Of a stretch of 64,000 nt of DNA, positions 1-10,400 are shown in pieces. Origin of the DNA: Natrinema caseinilyticum (GTDB lineage Archaea > Halobacteriota > Halobacteria > Halobacteriales > Natrialbaceae); NCBI RefSeq assembly GCF_024227435.1, contig NZ_CP100447.1, positions 49,540-113,539 on the forward strand. Direction: 5' to 3'. Position 1 is the first letter of the stretch. Every line of letters starts with the position of its first letter. A program made the translations under genes and the position numbers. The notes below the pieces were generated by a model. That model was not told the origin of the DNA. It saw nothing but the letters and a program-made list of their open reading frames with translations, and did not search any database.

Positions 1-163
1 GTTCTGGATTCGATTCATGCGCGAGAAGCCCGCGTGATAGTAATACTGATGAATAAGGGTTTCAAGAATCACCACTGACACATACTCTCGCCTGTCTCCA
101 CTATTCAGAACGCGACTTCTGTCCAGGTTGGAGGGTTCACAGAGCCGTATTCCCCTACACCAA

Positions 164-1801
164 CTACTCTTGATCTAATTCACTAATATACACCGCACTC
201 CGGAAGATCTCCACAAGCAGTGACGCCGAGAAATCGTAGTGAGCCTCCTTATACCGGAGTTCACCGTGCGCAGTACGATTCCGCAGCGCCTCCCCAGTAG
301 CGTCGTGGTATCTGAACCGTAGAAACTTCACATAGTCCTCGTCCAGCAACCCGTCCAACCGATTCATCAATCCACCAAACGTCTTCGGAAGATCCTCGCC
401 GCGAATGGACGCAGTAATCGCAGTGCCCGAGGCCTCCAACTGGTGTTTTATTACTCCCTCGAGACGGGGCATCCCGAGATGGACCGCCTCTGCATGTCGG
501 TCCTCGAAGAACGCGATGATGAAGTCCGTCAGGAAGGCTTTGTCATCGACAGTCGCCCCGTCAATCGACTCAAGCAACGTGAAGAAGTGATGCTCCTTGA
601 TCAACCCTTGATTGATGAGTTTATACAATACCCGGGCAGTCAACCCGACCGATAATCGTGCCTCAGCGGAATACCCATCGGGAACATCGATATCTGATGT
701 TTCGCTGGAGACTGAGTCTCCCTCATGAGTCATATGCCGTCGTGGGAAGATATCGGTGAGCGAAGCTGTCGGAAACCAATTCTCCCCTTCTTCCTCCTCT
801 CCGGACTGCACCCCAGATTCGGAGGGTTCGTCATCAAGATGTGGAAGAAAGACAGGGACCTTCACGAGACCCAAGAACGCCTGTTCGGGCGAGAACTCGC
901 TGGCAGCATTCTCGAAATTTTCAACTAGAGTGTTCGCAATAGAAGTAAAATTCTCGGCAACTTCATCAGGGACTTCACCACCAACAGGCTTCATCTCCTG
1001 CTCGATTCCCTTTCGGTTCTCCCTGCGTTTTACAAGCCGCCATCGATTGAGCGTCTCCTCATCGGCAAACGACTCACACTCTTTCAGTGCTTCCTCTATC
1101 GTCGTTGCAGTCACTAAGTGACCTCGCGTCTTCTGGAACTCAATCTCGTTCTCATAGGACTCAATCAGTCCCTCTTGGACATCTTCGATTGATCCGTCCC
1201 TCTGTTCCTGGATTTGACGGATACGATGGAGGTAATTCCGCTGCGCATGGTAGTTGTGTTGCTTGTTGGTGTACTCCGCACGAGCCCAAGAGAACTCGAC
1301 AAGTCGATCAAGTGTTGCTGAATCAATCGATCGAAGGTCCGCTTCCGAGATCGCATCCAAGATGCGTCCCGCACTCCCCTCGTCTGTATCGAACTCTGAA
1401 TACTGCTCTTCGAGCAATTCGATAGCGTCGTCGACGGCCTGCTGTAACCGGTCTTCGTGGCTCAATGAGTCAGCGAGATCGATGTACGCGGCGAGGGACC
1501 AGCTCGCTACGTGAAACCAGCAGTCATCAAGGGCTTGGTCGATTCCCTCTTCGTATTTCTTCAGGGCGTGCTCTGCTCCGTTCTCGTAGTCTTGCTCGTT
1601 CTCCCAACGTTGGTAGCCTCGAAGTGCTTCCAGTAGCGGATGTTCGGCGTCGGTGGATTCGAGAAGAGCAATATTGTAGAGAAGATCGTTCCGGACTTCC
1701 CCATCGATTTGTCGCTTTAATGTATGCAAGGCTGACCGGAAACCGAAATCATCGCTAGCGGATGTATTGGCATTATCGAGGGCCTCTTCAATGGGGTCCA
1801 T
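164..1801 (-). CDS. HEPN-containing protein, DUF4209-like (545 aa)
   Basis: Acidic, mostly helical protein with no membrane segment. The N-terminal two thirds look like a helical repeat or TPR-like array (residues about 1-280). A low-complexity Glu-rich linker follows near 320-340. The C-terminal domain (about 390-545) ends with ALRNRTAHGEL, an R-N-x3-H motif typical of HEPN domains and of the DUF4209 family. HEPN domains are often RNases or the toxin half of conflict systems; a nuclease role here is only inferred. The ATG at 1801 follows an AT-rich stretch. No partner gene is adjacent: the next gene is divergent and starts 164 nt away. The DUF4209 assignment rests on the motif and architecture, not on a search. 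Confidence 0.7.
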   Translation of the reverse strand: MDPIEEALDNANTSASDDFGFRSALHTLKRQIDGEVRNDLLYNIALLESTDAEHPLLEALRGYQRWENEQDYENGAEHALKKYEEGIDQALDDCWFHVASWSLAAYIDLADSLSHEDRLQQAVDDAIELLEEQYSEFDTDEGSAGRILDAISEADLRSIDSATLDRLVEFSWARAEYTNKQHNYHAQRNYLHRIRQIQEQRDGSIEDVQEGLIESYENEIEFQKTRGHLVTATTIEEALKECESFADEETLNRWRLVKRRENRKGIEQEMKPVGGEVPDEVAENFTSIANTLVENFENAASEFSPEQAFLGLVKVPVFLPHLDDEPSESGVQSGEEEEGENWFPTASLTDIFPRRHMTHEGDSVSSETSDIDVPDGYSAEARLSVGLTARVLYKLINQGLIKEHHFFTLLESIDGATVDDKAFLTDFIIAFFEDRHAEAVHLGMPRLEGVIKHQLEASGTAITASIRGEDLPKTFGGLMNRLDGLLDEDYVKFLRFRYHDATGEALRNRTAHGELRYKEAHYDFSASLLVEIFRSAVYISELDQE

Positions 1802-1964
1802 TTACTTCACCAATACAACCTCCCTTTCATTATTTTTCGGAAACACGCCCTCCTCCGCACTATAGAGACGCTTAATCGTGCTGTCTTAATCGAAAAGCAG
1901 GGGGCGTTTGTTGTTGTCAGAACCATTGTGGGCCTTTATCACATATTCGTCAGTGACTAGTGTT

Positions 1965-3059
1965 ATGGGATTGCTTAGTCGGTTATTCGGTTCGGGGAAC
2001 GACACCGATTCGGAATCGAAGGACGTCTCTGGGCCGGAACCAGATATCGTGATTGACAGCCCATTAGACAAGGAGTTCATCCAGGGAGAGTTTCGTGGCG
2101 AGCGGGTCACCTTCTCGTCAGTGCCATCGCCAAATGGGGAGTGGCGGTGCTTGTACGGGCGAACTGGAATGAACGATGGCGCTCCAATCGTCTTAGTCAG
2201 AGGGGACGGGGAGGTTCAACACGCCTTCGCCGTAACTCGTGCAGAAAACGTTGCCGTCGCAAACACCGGGCACGTCGTTGTTACCGACATCGGCGAAGCT
2301 GATAATCAAGATCTCGCTGGGACACTCAATGTTGTCGCTCCTGATGGTCAGCCAATCATCGAGTACGAGTTCGATGCGAACATCTGGGAGTGTTCGATTA
2401 CCGAGGACGGTCAATATGCTTCCACAGCAACCTACAATCCCGACCGCTCGGTATACATCTTCGATATCGAGTCCGAGGAACTCATCACGGAGTTCGAGAC
2501 GCCGAATCTCAACGGCCCTTCACAAGAATTCGGAGAGATCGATGGCGAACTCGTTCTGTACCTCTTCGATGGTGACGAACGGTATCGGGCTATCGACCTC
2601 GACGGTAATACGGTCTGGAAGAGCCAGAAACTCGAGAATCAAGATCGTATTGACGAACTTCTGGATAGCAGCGAGCGGGCTGATTTGCAGGAGTCTATTG
2701 AACTTCTCGAAGAGGCGTACGAACTCACCGACGACGAGAACAGGAAGAAATCGATCGCAAATCAATTAGCAGACGCTCACTGGAAGCTATCAAAGGAAAT
2801 CCACAAAGAGGAGGGAGACACAGACGCATGGTGGGCGCACCTCAACCAGGCGAAACAGTACTACTACGAAATCGTATCCTGGTACGACGGTAAGAAAGGG
2901 GTCGCCAAAGTGGAGCGCAAACAGGCGAAGTACCATCTGAAAGAAGGAGATGAAGAGACAGCGCTCCAGCTTTTACAGAGTATCTCTGAGCTTGAGGAGG
3001 AACACGACGTTCAGTTGCTCACCGACGCCGACAAGGAGAAAATCGAGAACCTCTCCTAA
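1965..3059 (+). CDS. Beta-propeller-like protein with helical C-terminus (364 aa)
   Basis: Unrecognised acidic protein. After a short N-terminus (MGLLSRLFGSG) and a linker, residues about 40-220 show repeated beta-strand patterns resembling a WD-like or YVTN-like propeller, including segments such as YIFDIESEELITEFE. The C-terminal 150 residues are helical and TPR-like (LLEEAYELTDDENRKKSIA, then tyrosine- and lysine-rich helices). The ATG at 1965 is chosen over earlier in-frame starts because a TTTATC box lies about 30 nt upstream, which fits a leaderless haloarchaeal transcript. Function unknown; a scaffold or sensor role is only a guess. Confidence 0.7.
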   Translation: MGLLSRLFGSGNDTDSESKDVSGPEPDIVIDSPLDKEFIQGEFRGERVTFSSVPSPNGEWRCLYGRTGMNDGAPIVLVRGDGEVQHAFAVTRAENVAVANTGHVVVTDIGEADNQDLAGTLNVVAPDGQPIIEYEFDANIWECSITEDGQYASTATYNPDRSVYIFDIESEELITEFETPNLNGPSQEFGEIDGELVLYLFDGDERYRAIDLDGNTVWKSQKLENQDRIDELLDSSERADLQESIELLEEAYELTDDENRKKSIANQLADAHWKLSKEIHKEEGDTDAWWAHLNQAKQYYYEIVSWYDGKKGVAKVERKQAKYHLKEGDEETALQLLQSISELEEEHDVQLLTDADKEKIENLS

Positions 3060-3093
3060 GATCAATTCAATAGAATCGCGAGAATCACCTTCG

Positions 3094-3585
3094 TCAGAAG
3101 GGTCGGTAACACATCCCCAGTGCGAGTAACTGTGCTCCGATTCCTCCGACTAGTAACGCTACATTCCAGATACGGGAGTTCGAACGAACGAGACCGAATT
3201 TGAGTTGTTCGGGGGACAGCGGTTGGAACGGGCGAATTGCGTGATCTCCCCGACCGACTGTAAGGGCATCTGCGATCAGGTGCGAGACGATACCCAGGAA
3301 GACGGTCGTTCCTGCGAGTAGAGCGAGCGGCCAAGCTGGAATTTCAATAGGGAGTCCGATGAGGCCGATATAGAGTCCAGCTGTCGTTACTGCTCCAGCA
3401 CCCACTGCGAACCAAATCGTGTGCGTGAGTCCTCTGTGCGGGAGCCAACTGTAATCGTGGTCGAGATCGGGGAGCCGACAGACTGCCACCGCGAGAATCG
3501 TCATCCCAAATCCGACAATCCCGAACAGACCTGTTAGTGGAACCATCAGCAGTAATGCAACGCCTCGGTGTCCGTCCTTGTACAT
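3094..3585 (-). CDS. YdjM-family membrane-bound metal-dependent hydrolase (163 aa)
   Basis: Small polytopic membrane protein with four to five hydrophobic segments. It carries the signature residues of the YdjM/DUF457 putative metal-dependent hydrolases: LPDLDH (residues 38-43), HRGLTH (50-55) and SHLIADALT (101-109), which together give a His/Asp metal site. Members are inner-membrane proteins of poorly known substrate and are very common in haloarchaea. The gene is convergent with the preceding gene, with 34 nt between the stop codons. The upstream sequence contains a TATA-like TTCTATC. The family call is firm; the reaction catalysed is not known. Confidence 0.85.
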   Translation of the reverse strand: MYKDGHRGVALLLMVPLTGLFGIVGFGMTILAVAVCRLPDLDHDYSWLPHRGLTHTIWFAVGAGAVTTAGLYIGLIGLPIEIPAWPLALLAGTTVFLGIVSHLIADALTVGRGDHAIRPFQPLSPEQLKFGLVRSNSRIWNVALLVGGIGAQLLALGMCYRPF

Positions 3586-3762
3586 GGGTTATCGACTCAG
3601 CCATCAGATCCGGAATGTGTGCTGATAGAATCAAATACGTAGAGGTGTATCTAATCAATTCTGGCGTAAGATGGTCTGAAACCCACATATTCCGCAAAAC
3701 TATCGCAGTGACCAATCTTGCTCCGGAGGGAGTTGAATAGTGCCCGTAGCAAAGCTAGGGGT

Positions 3763-4248
3763 ATGGTCATCTGTGACCGCTGCAATAATTCCGTGAAGCC
3801 CACGGCAAACTACTGCCCGGAGTGTGGGTCAGAACTCAATCCAACGCGGAAAGACTGGTCAGATGGATTTCTCTCCCTCGTCGATCGAGGTCATATCCAG
3901 GAGGCGATCGACGGGAACGAGACACTGCCGGAGGGCTATCATACTCGACTACACGAAACTGTACGCCATGCAATGGCGGATTTCTGTCTACTGGATCGGT
4001 GGGCGGAATTCGACAACCACGAAGCTCTCTATGGGGACCTTCGAGACGAGGAGATTACGACTGACGACGTTGGTGAGCTGGAAAAGCTGGTTCGATTGAC
4101 CTGCCCATTTCGGTTTTTGATCAATGCAACTGGCGTGGATACTCTGGAGAATGTCTTAGAAGCCAGTATTCTATTCGCAAGCGATGAATCCGAGCTCACT
4201 CTCGACGATATTGATGTCTCGATCGAGGTAACAGGTGACGGTGAGTAG
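3763..4248 (+). CDS. Zinc-ribbon protein with helical domain (161 aa)
   Basis: The N-terminus has a zinc ribbon with two CxxC knuckles (CDRC at residues 4-7 and CPEC at 18-21). An acidic helical region with the sequence DGFLSL and no recognised fold follows. The start at 3763 (MVICDRC) puts the zinc ribbon at the very N-terminus, as in the similarly built protein at 57635-58147, which also has DGFLSL after the ribbon. The two look like distant paralogues on one replicon. No enzyme motif is visible; a nucleic-acid or protein-binding adaptor is plausible but unproven. Confidence 0.75.
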   Translation: MVICDRCNNSVKPTANYCPECGSELNPTRKDWSDGFLSLVDRGHIQEAIDGNETLPEGYHTRLHETVRHAMADFCLLDRWAEFDNHEALYGDLRDEEITTDDVGELEKLVRLTCPFRFLINATGVDTLENVLEASILFASDESELTLDDIDVSIEVTGDGE

Positions 4249-4332
4249 CCACTGACCGTGGGGCCGCAACTGTGCGTGCTCCGCACCTTCTAAGTCTATT
4301 TCTTCTTTCTCAACCCCTGTGAGGTACGAACA

Positions 4333-4833
4333 ATGCCGTCTGTTTCCGATCTCGTCGATCCAGCGTTTCGACTGTTCACCGTCGCAGATGTGACGGCCAG
4401 ATATCTCGCGCTGATCTTCCTCGTTATCGGCATCATCGGCTTCTTCACAACAAAGGCGAACTCGAGACGGTCGATTCGCTACCGAGGGATGATGTTTGGA
4501 GCTGCTGCCGCTCTCGTTGCTATCCTCGGTATGCATGCGTTCTACGACCTCATCGCGTTCATCATGAGCGGAACGGGATTCCTCCCTTCCGGTTGGCCCT
4601 ACGGGGCGAGTGGGACTTCGGGCCTCCTCCCCATAGCGCAAGCAGCGTCAGGAATGCTCTCCTATCTGGGTCTGGCTTGTTTTTCGCTGGGAGCTGCACT
4701 GTGGGCAGGAGGCTCAAGATATGGTCGAACCTCAACTCGCGGCTACCGCGGAGTCACTTGGGGACTCGTGATGATCGGTGTCTCGATGGGTGGAACCCTG
4801 TTCTCCGCCATCGCGGGGATCTATGGGCTCTGA
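4333..4833 (+). CDS. Four-helix membrane protein (166 aa)
   Basis: Hydrophobic protein with about four transmembrane segments (residues about 22-40, 52-75, 98-122, 138-163) separated by short Arg/Ser-rich loops such as SRRSIRYRG and TSTRGYRG. It resembles no enzyme family that I recognise. The overall pattern (short N-terminus, paired TM helices, a W-G-rich loop) is loosely like small membrane components of transfer apparatus, and the VirB2-like protein at 6777 has the same kind of loop (TNSQRS against ANSRRS). That link is weak. Confidence 0.65.
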   Translation: MPSVSDLVDPAFRLFTVADVTARYLALIFLVIGIIGFFTTKANSRRSIRYRGMMFGAAAALVAILGMHAFYDLIAFIMSGTGFLPSGWPYGASGTSGLLPIAQAASGMLSYLGLACFSLGAALWAGGSRYGRTSTRGYRGVTWGLVMIGVSMGGTLFSAIAGIYGL

Positions 4834-4920
4834 GGTTTCGAGACACTGTAAAAACTGAAAGGCAAGTCGCGTTTCGGCCGACGGTGGCCGTCCCCCATTC
4901 TGATGCTGGCGGAATGTGAG

Positions 4921-5106
4921 TTAGACGCGACCTCGTTCGATGGTTCCGTACTGCGCGTTGAGTTCTTCGGCAGAGGCGAACTCCACTTGATCGAGGAGTT
5001 CGTTCACTGCCTGGTCGTAGGACTGTCGGTCGAGGAGATTCCGATTGCTGTACGCCCGAAGGCGATCACGGGTTCCCTCTTTCACGGGAATCGAATATCG
5101 GCTCAT
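4921..5106 (-). CDS. VapB/RHH-type antitoxin-like small protein (61 aa)
   Basis: A 61-residue protein reading MSRYSIPVKEGTRDRLRAYS and then a helix with SYDQAVNELLDQ. This matches the layout of short archaeal ribbon-helix-helix or DUF217-type VapB antitoxins: one strand, two helices, and a conserved S-Y-D-x-x-x-N-x-L-L-D. No PIN-domain toxin is adjacent on either side, so it is either an orphan antitoxin or a solitary regulator. It is transcribed against the membrane-protein gene upstream. The family is inferred from the pattern only. Confidence 0.6.
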   Translation of the reverse strand: MSRYSIPVKEGTRDRLRAYSNRNLLDRQSYDQAVNELLDQVEFASAEELNAQYGTIERGRV

Positions 5107-5380
5107 CGCTGACGTCCCCTCTGGCTGTTCAGCCTACCCCTTCTGGTAGTATACGACATGGTGGTCACTATGGTTCGACTACAGATCGGGACCGCAACTA
5201 CTTGCTCGCTCTATGTGGGTTGGTATCGAGCATAACTGTTTCCCCACAATCCCCTCATAGAGCACATGTATCCCCCATATTGTACAGTGTTGGCTGGCCT
5301 CTGAGAATCTTTAAAGTGGCCTGCAGTATCCAATCTTCCAGATGGCATAGATTTTTGAACATTCTCCCCCACCAGAGGGT

Positions 5381-6643
5381 ATGGCTATTGACCCCGAGAA
5401 ATTTCGCGGATTTACTGATCGACTTTCTCAGATCGCCGAAGCTGCTCCAATGAGTGACGAACGTACGAAGGATATTATGGATACAGCCATTGGAACTGCG
5501 ATTTCTGATATGGAGAATCTGATAGACGAATCTAGAGCTCCCAGACTGTATATTATGGGGCGTTCAGGGGTCGGAAAGTCATCCCTCATCAACGCACTAG
5601 CCAACCGTGAAGTTGCTGAGGTAGACTCTGTTGAACCAACTACTGTAGAATCTACGGCGTATCATATCGGGTTTAGTGAACGGTATGCCAGCTGGGACGT
5701 AATCGACTCTCGCGGTCTATTTGAAAGTGTCTCCCCAGACGGCGATGTCCCGGCTGACACAGTAGATCTTCTCAGAGAGGATCTGAGAGAGTATCAACCT
5801 GATATGATCCTCCATGTAATGAGTCCTGACCAAGTTCGAGCTGGAGAAGAGGACTTTGAGACAGTCAAGAAACTCCGATCAGAACTTGGATCCTTGTTTC
5901 CCCCTGTTCTTTATTGTTTAAACAAAGTAGACACACACGCCGCTCCGAATCAGTGGCCTCCGGAGGAACATCCAGAAGTCGCAGGTAAAATAAAACGGAA
6001 TCTAGACTTCGTGGCGGAAGTAATCGGTGAAGACTCAAAAGAGCCATTTGAATCAACGCAACCGCTGTATGGTTACGAATTCGATTCGGAGAAGCACATA
6101 GGCGTCGTACCAACATTTCTGCTGCAGGAGCCATACTGGAACGTAAATACACTCTCATGGATGCTCGGAAGTTATCTTCCTGAAAGTGCTCAACTTCAAT
6201 TTTTTCAAGCACAACAACGAGAAGACTTGATGCGGAAATTTTCACGTAGTACCACTGACCGCTTTGCTACAATAGCGGGTGGTATTGGTGGTGCTCCAAC
6301 ACCAATTGCAGACTTACCTATCTTGCTCGGGCTTCAGTTCCTCTTGATCGGACTCGTAGGCGGCTTCTCCTGTCGTGAAATCACCACTGACACCGCAACT
6401 GAATATGTGAGTGCAATGGGCGGCACTGCAGTTACCGGCTTTGTAGCACGCTCAGTGGCTCGAACGTTGTTTGAATTCGTCCCAGTCGCGGGTGCAGCAG
6501 TTTCTGCTGGTGTTGCATTTTCAACAACCTGGGCTCTTGGCAGGTCTGCTGAGCGTTATTTCTTCGATGATGAAACAGTATCACCGAATTCACTCCGTGA
6601 TCAAGCAAGAGAGGTTTTCGAAGCCCGGAAAAACCGAGAGTAA
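5381..6643 (+). CDS. GTPase with C-terminal DUF697-like membrane domain (420 aa)
   Basis: Dynamin/Era-like GTPase. The P-loop GRSGVGKSS is at residues 60-68, a PTTVEST switch follows, then DSRG in the G3 position and NKVD in the G4 position (near residue 180). The C-terminal part has hydrophobic Ala/Gly-rich helices (about 285-395) of the DUF697 type that insert in or touch membranes. Bacterial relatives act in stress or are linked to conflict systems; no role is established in haloarchaea. The start MAIDPEKF gives a full N-terminal helix. Codon and base usage is more AT-rich than in neighbouring genes, so it may be a recent acquisition. Confidence 0.8.
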   Translation: MAIDPEKFRGFTDRLSQIAEAAPMSDERTKDIMDTAIGTAISDMENLIDESRAPRLYIMGRSGVGKSSLINALANREVAEVDSVEPTTVESTAYHIGFSERYASWDVIDSRGLFESVSPDGDVPADTVDLLREDLREYQPDMILHVMSPDQVRAGEEDFETVKKLRSELGSLFPPVLYCLNKVDTHAAPNQWPPEEHPEVAGKIKRNLDFVAEVIGEDSKEPFESTQPLYGYEFDSEKHIGVVPTFLLQEPYWNVNTLSWMLGSYLPESAQLQFFQAQQREDLMRKFSRSTTDRFATIAGGIGGAPTPIADLPILLGLQFLLIGLVGGFSCREITTDTATEYVSAMGGTAVTGFVARSVARTLFEFVPVAGAAVSAGVAFSTTWALGRSAERYFFDDETVSPNSLRDQAREVFEARKNRE

Positions 6644-6745
6644 ATGCCATCTCGAACCTGTTCTATGAGGGTATACCGCATCTGTGCGTCAGACGCAACC
6701 TTGCGGCCACCGTAAGATTGCGAAATCCGCATTCCTGAAACAAAC

Positions 6746-6770
6746 ATTATACCTTCCAGCTAACGGCTGG
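6746..6770 (+). promoter_or_regulatory. TATA box plus inverted repeat before the VirB2-like gene
   Basis: ATTATA at 6746-6751 lies 26-31 nt before the ATG at 6777. A perfect inverted repeat, CCAGC (6756-6760) and GCTGG (6766-6770) with loop TAACG, sits between box and start. If the transcript is leaderless the repeat covers about -21 to -7, a position suited to an operator. The loop sequence TAACG recurs in the repeat before the gene at 18452. Confidence 0.55.
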
Positions 6771-6776
6771 TGTGCA

Positions 6777-7178
6777 ATGACGAACCAGCACACCACAGAC
6801 TCCGACCCCGACACGAACAGCCTCCGCCGCTTCCGGCGAGTCCTCAACTTCGAGAGCCTTCTCGTCACCGCGTTCTTCTCACTGATGCTCTTCGTTAGCC
6901 CGGCAGCTGCACAATCCAGCGGCCCCACGGGTGGGTCCGGTGGTTCCGTCGCCGGCTGGGAGACGATCCTCACCAATCTCTACGACGTCGTCTACACGAC
7001 GCTCCAGTACGCCGGCCTCACTGTGCTGGTTCTGGGTCTGATCGTCTGGCTCACCGCCCGCACGAACTCCCAGCGATCCGAGACGGGAATGAAACTCACG
7101 CTCGGTGGCGGTGCAATGGTCATCGCGTACTTCGGGCTCGGCGCACTCGTCTCCCTGCTCGAGTTCATCGCAGGGTGA
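6777..7178 (+). CDS. VirB2/TrbC-like small membrane protein (133 aa)
   Basis: After a charged N-terminus there is a hydrophobic segment ending in SPAAAQ (residues about 27-46, signal-like or a first TM helix). A short Gly-rich loop then precedes two TM helices (about 72-92 and 105-130) separated by a small polar loop (ARTNSQRSE). This size and three-hydrophobic-segment layout is that of VirB2/TrbC pilin-like or conjugation membrane proteins. The next gene is a VirB4/TraG-like ATPase, which supports a role in a DNA-transfer or type IV-like apparatus. Homology is inferred from layout and context, not from conserved residues. Confidence 0.6.
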   Translation: MTNQHTTDSDPDTNSLRRFRRVLNFESLLVTAFFSLMLFVSPAAAQSSGPTGGSGGSVAGWETILTNLYDVVYTTLQYAGLTVLVLGLIVWLTARTNSQRSETGMKLTLGGGAMVIAYFGLGALVSLLEFIAG

Positions 7179-7456
7179 ACCCGACGAACACCCTACCCAT
7201 TGACCCCTTTGGAACCGACCCGTGGCCAGATTTCATACCGCCATTGCGAGGCACCTACCCGTCGGGGTGGACGCTCCACCTGCGTAGTGAACGTCTTTCC
7301 TGACTGGGCGCTCCGTGGCATCGGTCACAGCTCTCACGATGTGGCCTTCTTTCCGAACATGCACACGCTAACCCACAATCCGCTGTATAGCCGCCTCAGC
7401 CAGCGACTCGCTCCGCGCGAGCTCCCACAGCAGTCGCAGTTGATCACCAGCGAGGG

Positions 7457-10400
7457 GTGGTCCAGGTGACGAACGGGTCGGAATCATCCCGTCGGTCCGG
7501 CTCTGGAGGACGGGAACCACGACTTCCGAGCATCGATGACTCCGAAATCCAGAACGCGGTTTCGACACGGATCCTGGGTCAGAGGAGTGACGACTCCGGA
7601 CCAAGTTCGGAAGGCGGAAAACCTGCTGACAGTGCCGAAGAGAGTTACCCGGACACCTCTCCGAGTGATGGACCATCCCAGCCGGACCACGATTTGGGGA
7701 GGGACAACTCTGACAGACTTTCCGCCGACTCTGATGACGACGACGATGGATTTCGCCCGTATATCAAAATCACGCCGGCCCGTGAGCAGGTGACACCGGA
7801 CCACGTTGTCAAGGGTCTCTATGGTCTCTACCGAGCTGGCAGTGGCCGAGAGATGCCCTTCCATCTCGAACGCCGGCTCTCGTTCGTGAGCACGCAGCGG
7901 ACGTTCGAGTTCCTGATTCACAAGCCAGCAGATACCCGTCGTTTCGACTTCTACCTCGGCGTTCGGCCTTACGAGGTCGAGGCACTCGAACACCTTGCAG
8001 CGAACGTCAGGGCGATGTATCCAGAGAGCTTCCACTTCGAAATCGTCCCGTTCGCCACGACCGACATCTTCGTCGACGACGTCGAGCCCGCTGGTGCGAC
8101 GCTCGCGGATCTGGCCGCATTCGACGGTATCGACGAACTCATTGAACTGGACGGCTTCGAACCAGACCTTCTCGACACAGCTGAAGATACCCGCGACGAA
8201 TCTGGGCGTGACGCGAATGCCGATCCGACGCCGCCGGCGATGGTTCGCTGGGAGGGCGTTGAGACGAAGAATAATGACTGGATGACGCTGCTCTCGCAGT
8301 TCAGCGAGATCTCGGTCGACATCGAGGATTCGTTCCGGTCGCCCCTGAGCGTCCTCCTCGAACAGGCAACGGAGACGGACGAACCGTTCATCTTCCAGGT
8401 CGTCTTCACGCCTCGCCGTGACTGGACGAAGGAAGCGGAGGTCCAGAAACGGAACCTCAAGATGGGGACGACTGGCGTCTTCAGTTCGTTCAAGCAGGAG
8501 GCTGCCGCGATGATTCTCGGTACGTCTGAAGAGGAGCGACGGCAGCGCCACCGGCCAGATACGCCCGAGCAAATCGGGGGCACCATCTCTGGCGGGGCAG
8601 ACGGTCAATCGACGCGACACAGCCGAATGGGACAGATCGACCTGAAGCAGCCGACCGTGACGTTCGATGTCTCCCTACGAGCGGCTGGTGAACCGAGCGT
8701 GGTGAACGGCGTCACTGGCGCGTTCACGGCTCTGAGCGGGCCGTACTACGGCGTCGAGGGGGCAAGCGTCAGTCGGATTGGGCGCGAGTTCGACGCGCTC
8801 TGCCGGTCGCGACTGAGCCCGACGAGTATCCGAGAGCGCTTCCAGAGCAAGAACCCGATCATCGTCGCTAGCCCAGACGAACTCGCGAATTTCGTTACTG
8901 TACCCAGCACAGGCGCGCTCCCGAAGGCAAGCCGTGGCGCGTCTGGTGGTGCTCCAGACGCTCGTTCACCACTCACCGCGACCGACGAAGAGTTGCTCGC
9001 GGAATTCGACTCTGGGATGTGCATCGGTGAGGCTGAAACGGCATCTCCCGACCGCGACAACATCCCTATCAGTCTGACTGCGGAGCAACTCACCCATCAC
9101 GTACTCAGGGCGTCGACGACGGGTGGCGGGAAGACGACCGCGATGATCAACGACGGTCTCAGCGCGTACGACGAACTCGACGGGCCGATCTTCATCTTCG
9201 ACAAGAAGGGCGGCAGTATGGCGACAGAGTACAAACGAGCGCACTTCCGACAGTTCGGCGACCTCGACGACATCGTCCATCTCCCGGTTCCAGGGCCGAA
9301 CGGCGAACTGCCCGCGTTCCCGTTCTTCGACATCCGGCCCCAGATTGCGGCTGGCATGAGTCGTGAGGCAGCTGTGCAGGAGAAGATTGACCGCTACAAC
9401 GAACTACTGGAGTACGTCCTCGGTGACGAACAACACAACCAGGCGTTCGTCGCACAGGAAATCCTCAGTAACCTCATTGGTGCGTTGTTCGACCCGGTGT
9501 ACGGCCAAGACGCGTACGCCATCAGCGACCTCCTCAATGCGGCCACGAAGATGCAGACCGAACAGAAAGTTCCAGAGGTCAGCGATCCAGAGCTTCACGC
9601 GACGCTCACGCGCCACTTCAGTGCCGAGGAACGACGCTTCGCCACGTCGATCGACGCCGTTCTCAACCGCATCACGAAGCTGAAAGAGCGGGACTTCATC
9701 TGGCGAATGCTGAACTTCGTTCCCGAATGGGATGGGGAAGCCCAGCGGTATGCTGACGAGCAGATGCTGCTTGACCTCGATGGGCTCCTCGATTCGAAGT
9801 CGGTCGTGCTGATCGATACCGGCGAGTTCCGCCCCGCGTCAAGCAACGTCTTCACGGTGCTGATGCTGGATTACCTCTGGTCGTGGGTGCGACTCCGAAA
9901 GCGATGGAACCGGACTGTCCTCGACCCTGCCGACGGCTACTGTGTGAACCTGATCATCGACGAGGCCGCACCGATCATGCAGTCCAGTCTCGTTCGTGAC
10001 GAGATGATTCCTGACGCCCGTGAGTTCGCTCTCGCGTTCGAGCTTATCGTTCACTTCCCGGAGCAGGTCAAACGTGACGCACTCGATACGCGGGCCTACA
10101 AGGAAATCCTCCGCAACATCAACACCAAGCTCATCGGCAAGCTCGCAATCGACGACGAGCTGGCGACGACGCTGTTTCACGAAGAACTCGACGCCGTCGC
10201 CCTCTCGAATCGGATCGCCTCACTCCCTCGCGGTGAGTGGCTCGCACAGTTACCCGATACCGGCTTCATGACCGACACGCCGGAGTTGGTGACGCTCAAG
10301 CCGCTTCCCGTCCCCGACGGACACAGCGATGGAGAGGAGTCGGTCGACGCGGGCACGTACAGCCAGACGGCAGAGATGACCTTCCAGGAGGCAGACGAAC

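Noticed and set aside
1..163. Partial gene at the left edge
   Set aside because: No frame with haloarchaeal composition runs through this stretch.
7200..7469. 89-aa ORF before the VirB4-like gene
   Set aside because: Non-acidic, Arg/His-rich product overlapping the start of the ATPase gene; no homologous pattern recognised.
7484..8620. 378-aa minus-strand ORF inside the VirB4-like gene
   Set aside because: Arg-rich shadow of an acidic coding sequence; the plus frame has the family motifs downstream.
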